From: Porphyra umbilicalis
Taxonomy: Eukaryota > Rhodophyta > Bangiophyceae > Bangiales > Bangiaceae
DNA length: 51,940 nt
Direction of reading: 5' to 3'
NCBI GenBank assembly: GCA_002049455.2
Contig: KV919192.1
Location: 1-51,940, forward strand
Shown: positions 50,644 to 51,940 of the stretch, in pieces
How the letters are laid out: each line of letters starts with the position of its first letter
Numbering within the stretch: the first letter of the stretch is position 1
The notes under the pieces: generated by a model
What the model was told of the DNA's origin: nothing
The model's database searches: none
Seen by the model: the letters and a program-made list of their open reading frames with translations, nothing else
Position numbers and translations under genes: made by a program

Positions 50644-51848
50644 CTGTCCCTGACGCAATTCTGGATCAGCGACGCAAAGCTGGATCACCGGAATCGTCGA
50701 TTCCAGCTCATTTGCCCGTCTTTTTACTGCTTTTTCTCTCTTCTTCGGCGCTGCTACAAAAATAAAACAGCGGTGGGGGAGAAAACATACCAACAGAAAG
50801 CCCAGAGGAAGGCACATCTTTTGCTGTCAAGGGTGCTCGTATGCTCGAAAAAAAACGGAGACGGTCGGGGTGGCGCGGAAGGAGGCCGTCCTTTCGGCGC
50901 TAAGTGCTCGTAACATTGCAGATCCGGCCGATCGATCGCGGTCGGGATCACAAACCGGTGATCCGGAGCAGTGATCGGGGGCCCTCCGCACGGATGGCAC
51001 TCATCCGCGAGCGCGCACTTTCTCGCCGACGCGTGCACTCGTTGCTGCCAAGTGCCAGCCCGCGCGCCCTTTCCGTCAACACCCCCTGTCTGTGCCCGGG
51101 ACAGCGGCCTGCGAGGTGGTGAGGTGCGGTGGTGCGGCCGCCGCGACGGCGCGCGCCGGCGTGGTGGCAGGGTGGGGCGGCGCGGCTACCGCGACGGCAC
51201 CGACGACGCGCGCAGGTGTTGTCGCACGGTGGGGCGGGGCGACCGCCACGACAATACCGAGCGCCGTGCTGTGGTATGGTAGTGCGGCGCGTCCGCCCCC
51301 ACGGCACCGACGAGGCGTGCCAGCGTGGTAGCAGTGTGGGGTGGCGCGGCCGCCGCGACGGCGACGACGAGGAGCGCCGGCGTGGTGGCAGGCTGGGGCG
51401 GCGCGGACGCCGCGAAGGAGCCACCGAGGCGCGCCAACCTGGCCGCAGGGAGGGGTGGGGCGGCTCGGGTGATGGCGTAGTCCTGACGCGGGGGCAACGC
51501 GTCCTGTGTGCACAGGCATGGGGAGGCGAGCACGACCGACCAACGCATCGAACACGATCGCCTGCTCCAATTGACGATCGTCCACAGTTGCCAAGTAGCC
51601 TACGAAATCAATCCGATTCGCCGTGATCCACAGTTGCGTCGCCCGTGTCACGGAAGGTCATCAATGAAACACAACTTCAAGCTACCAAAAGGACAAGAAG
51701 AACGAGACAAAAGGCAGCACATGCCGTAGACGAAAGAAAGCTCTCCTCAGCGCCTTCTCAGATCTGTCTTCAGATGTTTCCTCCGATGAGATCCAACAAC
51801 GCTATCCTCCAGAGCAGTATTCTTGATCCAGAATTGCGTCAGGGACAG
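50644..51848. mobile_element. non-autonomous DNA transposon-like element, Tc1/mariner style
   Basis: Perfect 25-bp terminal inverted repeats lie at 50644-50668 and 51824-51848 (outer end CTGTCCCTGACGC), directly flanked by TA at 50642-50643 and 51849-51850, the target duplication typical of Tc1/mariner elements. A 17-bp core within each end (GACGCAATTCTGGATCA) has a second, slightly diverged copy inside each end: 50671-50687 on the left and 51624-51640 inverted on the right. This resembles the IR/DR layout of transposase-binding sites. The element is 1205 bp, carries no transposase frame, and contains a minisatellite, so it would need a transposase in trans. Confidence 0.8.
51120..51465. repeat. 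minisatellite, imperfect units of about 57 bp
   Basis: The phrase GGTGGGGCGG with flanking GCG-rich sequence recurs at about 57-base steps (51171, 51228, then at about 51335, 51391 and 51453). It lies inside the transposon-like element and leaves a repetitive Ala/Pro/Thr open frame on the minus strand that is not a credible gene. Confidence 0.7.
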
Positions 51849-51940
51849 TAGGTGCACGCCGCGCGTGCAGCGAGCGTGCCACTGTCACAGAAGGTACGGG
51901 CCTCCGCCCCATATCCGCCACACGCATGCGTCGGCACGTG

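Noticed and set aside
51076..51651. 191-codon minus-strand frame in the transposon-like element
   Set aside because: The Ala/Pro/Thr repeats are a translation of the minisatellite; no transposase motifs.

Overview
The window looks like nuclear DNA from a very GC-rich eukaryotic alga, most likely a bangiophyte red alga (Porphyra/Pyropia type). The evidence is proteins packed with Ala, Gly and Pro runs, few short GT-AG introns (donors mostly GTACGT), plastid transit-peptide-like N-termini, a photosystem-associated Rieske-fold protein, and a tRNA-Asn interrupted inside the D-arm, an intron position known from red algal nuclei. The species call is inference.

Layout. The 3' end of an unidentified gene leaves the left edge (1-264, +). 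A CUE/DUF1771/Smr protein follows (4322-6418, +). A small three-exon plastid-type protein sits on the minus strand (8121-6760), with a weak gene candidate behind it (9550-8865, -). The tRNA-Asn is at 10360-10452. A large CUL3-type cullin occupies 11407-15913 (+). An unknown nuclear-type protein is at 20372-22401 (+), an LC8 dynein light chain (three exons) at 23898-22966 (-), and a PSB33/TEF5-like Rieske-fold plastid protein (four exons) at 29382-28041 (-). An unknown plastid-type protein starts at 30644 (+). Two secreted beta-sandwich proteins lie in tandem on the minus strand (32673-31972 and 36926-33928). A USP25/28/Ubp2-type deubiquitinase fills 43728-38240 (-), and an unknown PKKKRP-containing protein 44632-47371 (+). 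The right end is mostly gene-free and holds a 1.2-kb transposon-like element with 25-bp terminal inverted repeats and TA flanks (50644-51848).

Several clearly real genes (cullin, deubiquitinase, large secreted protein, and the unknowns at 20.4, 30.6 and 44.6 kb) change reading frame at runs of 7-16 G or C. Codon use and domain order continue across the breaks, so these are most likely homopolymer length errors in the assembly rather than pseudogenes. I give such genes as one span and name the break points.

The genes do not form a pathway or operon. Two themes recur: ubiquitin signalling (cullin scaffold and deubiquitinase, plus ubiquitin-binding CUE, UBA and UIM modules) and plastid-targeted proteins. 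Between genes are long stretches above roughly 75% GC with triplet runs. They generate long Arg/Pro-rich open frames on both strands that I do not believe are genes.
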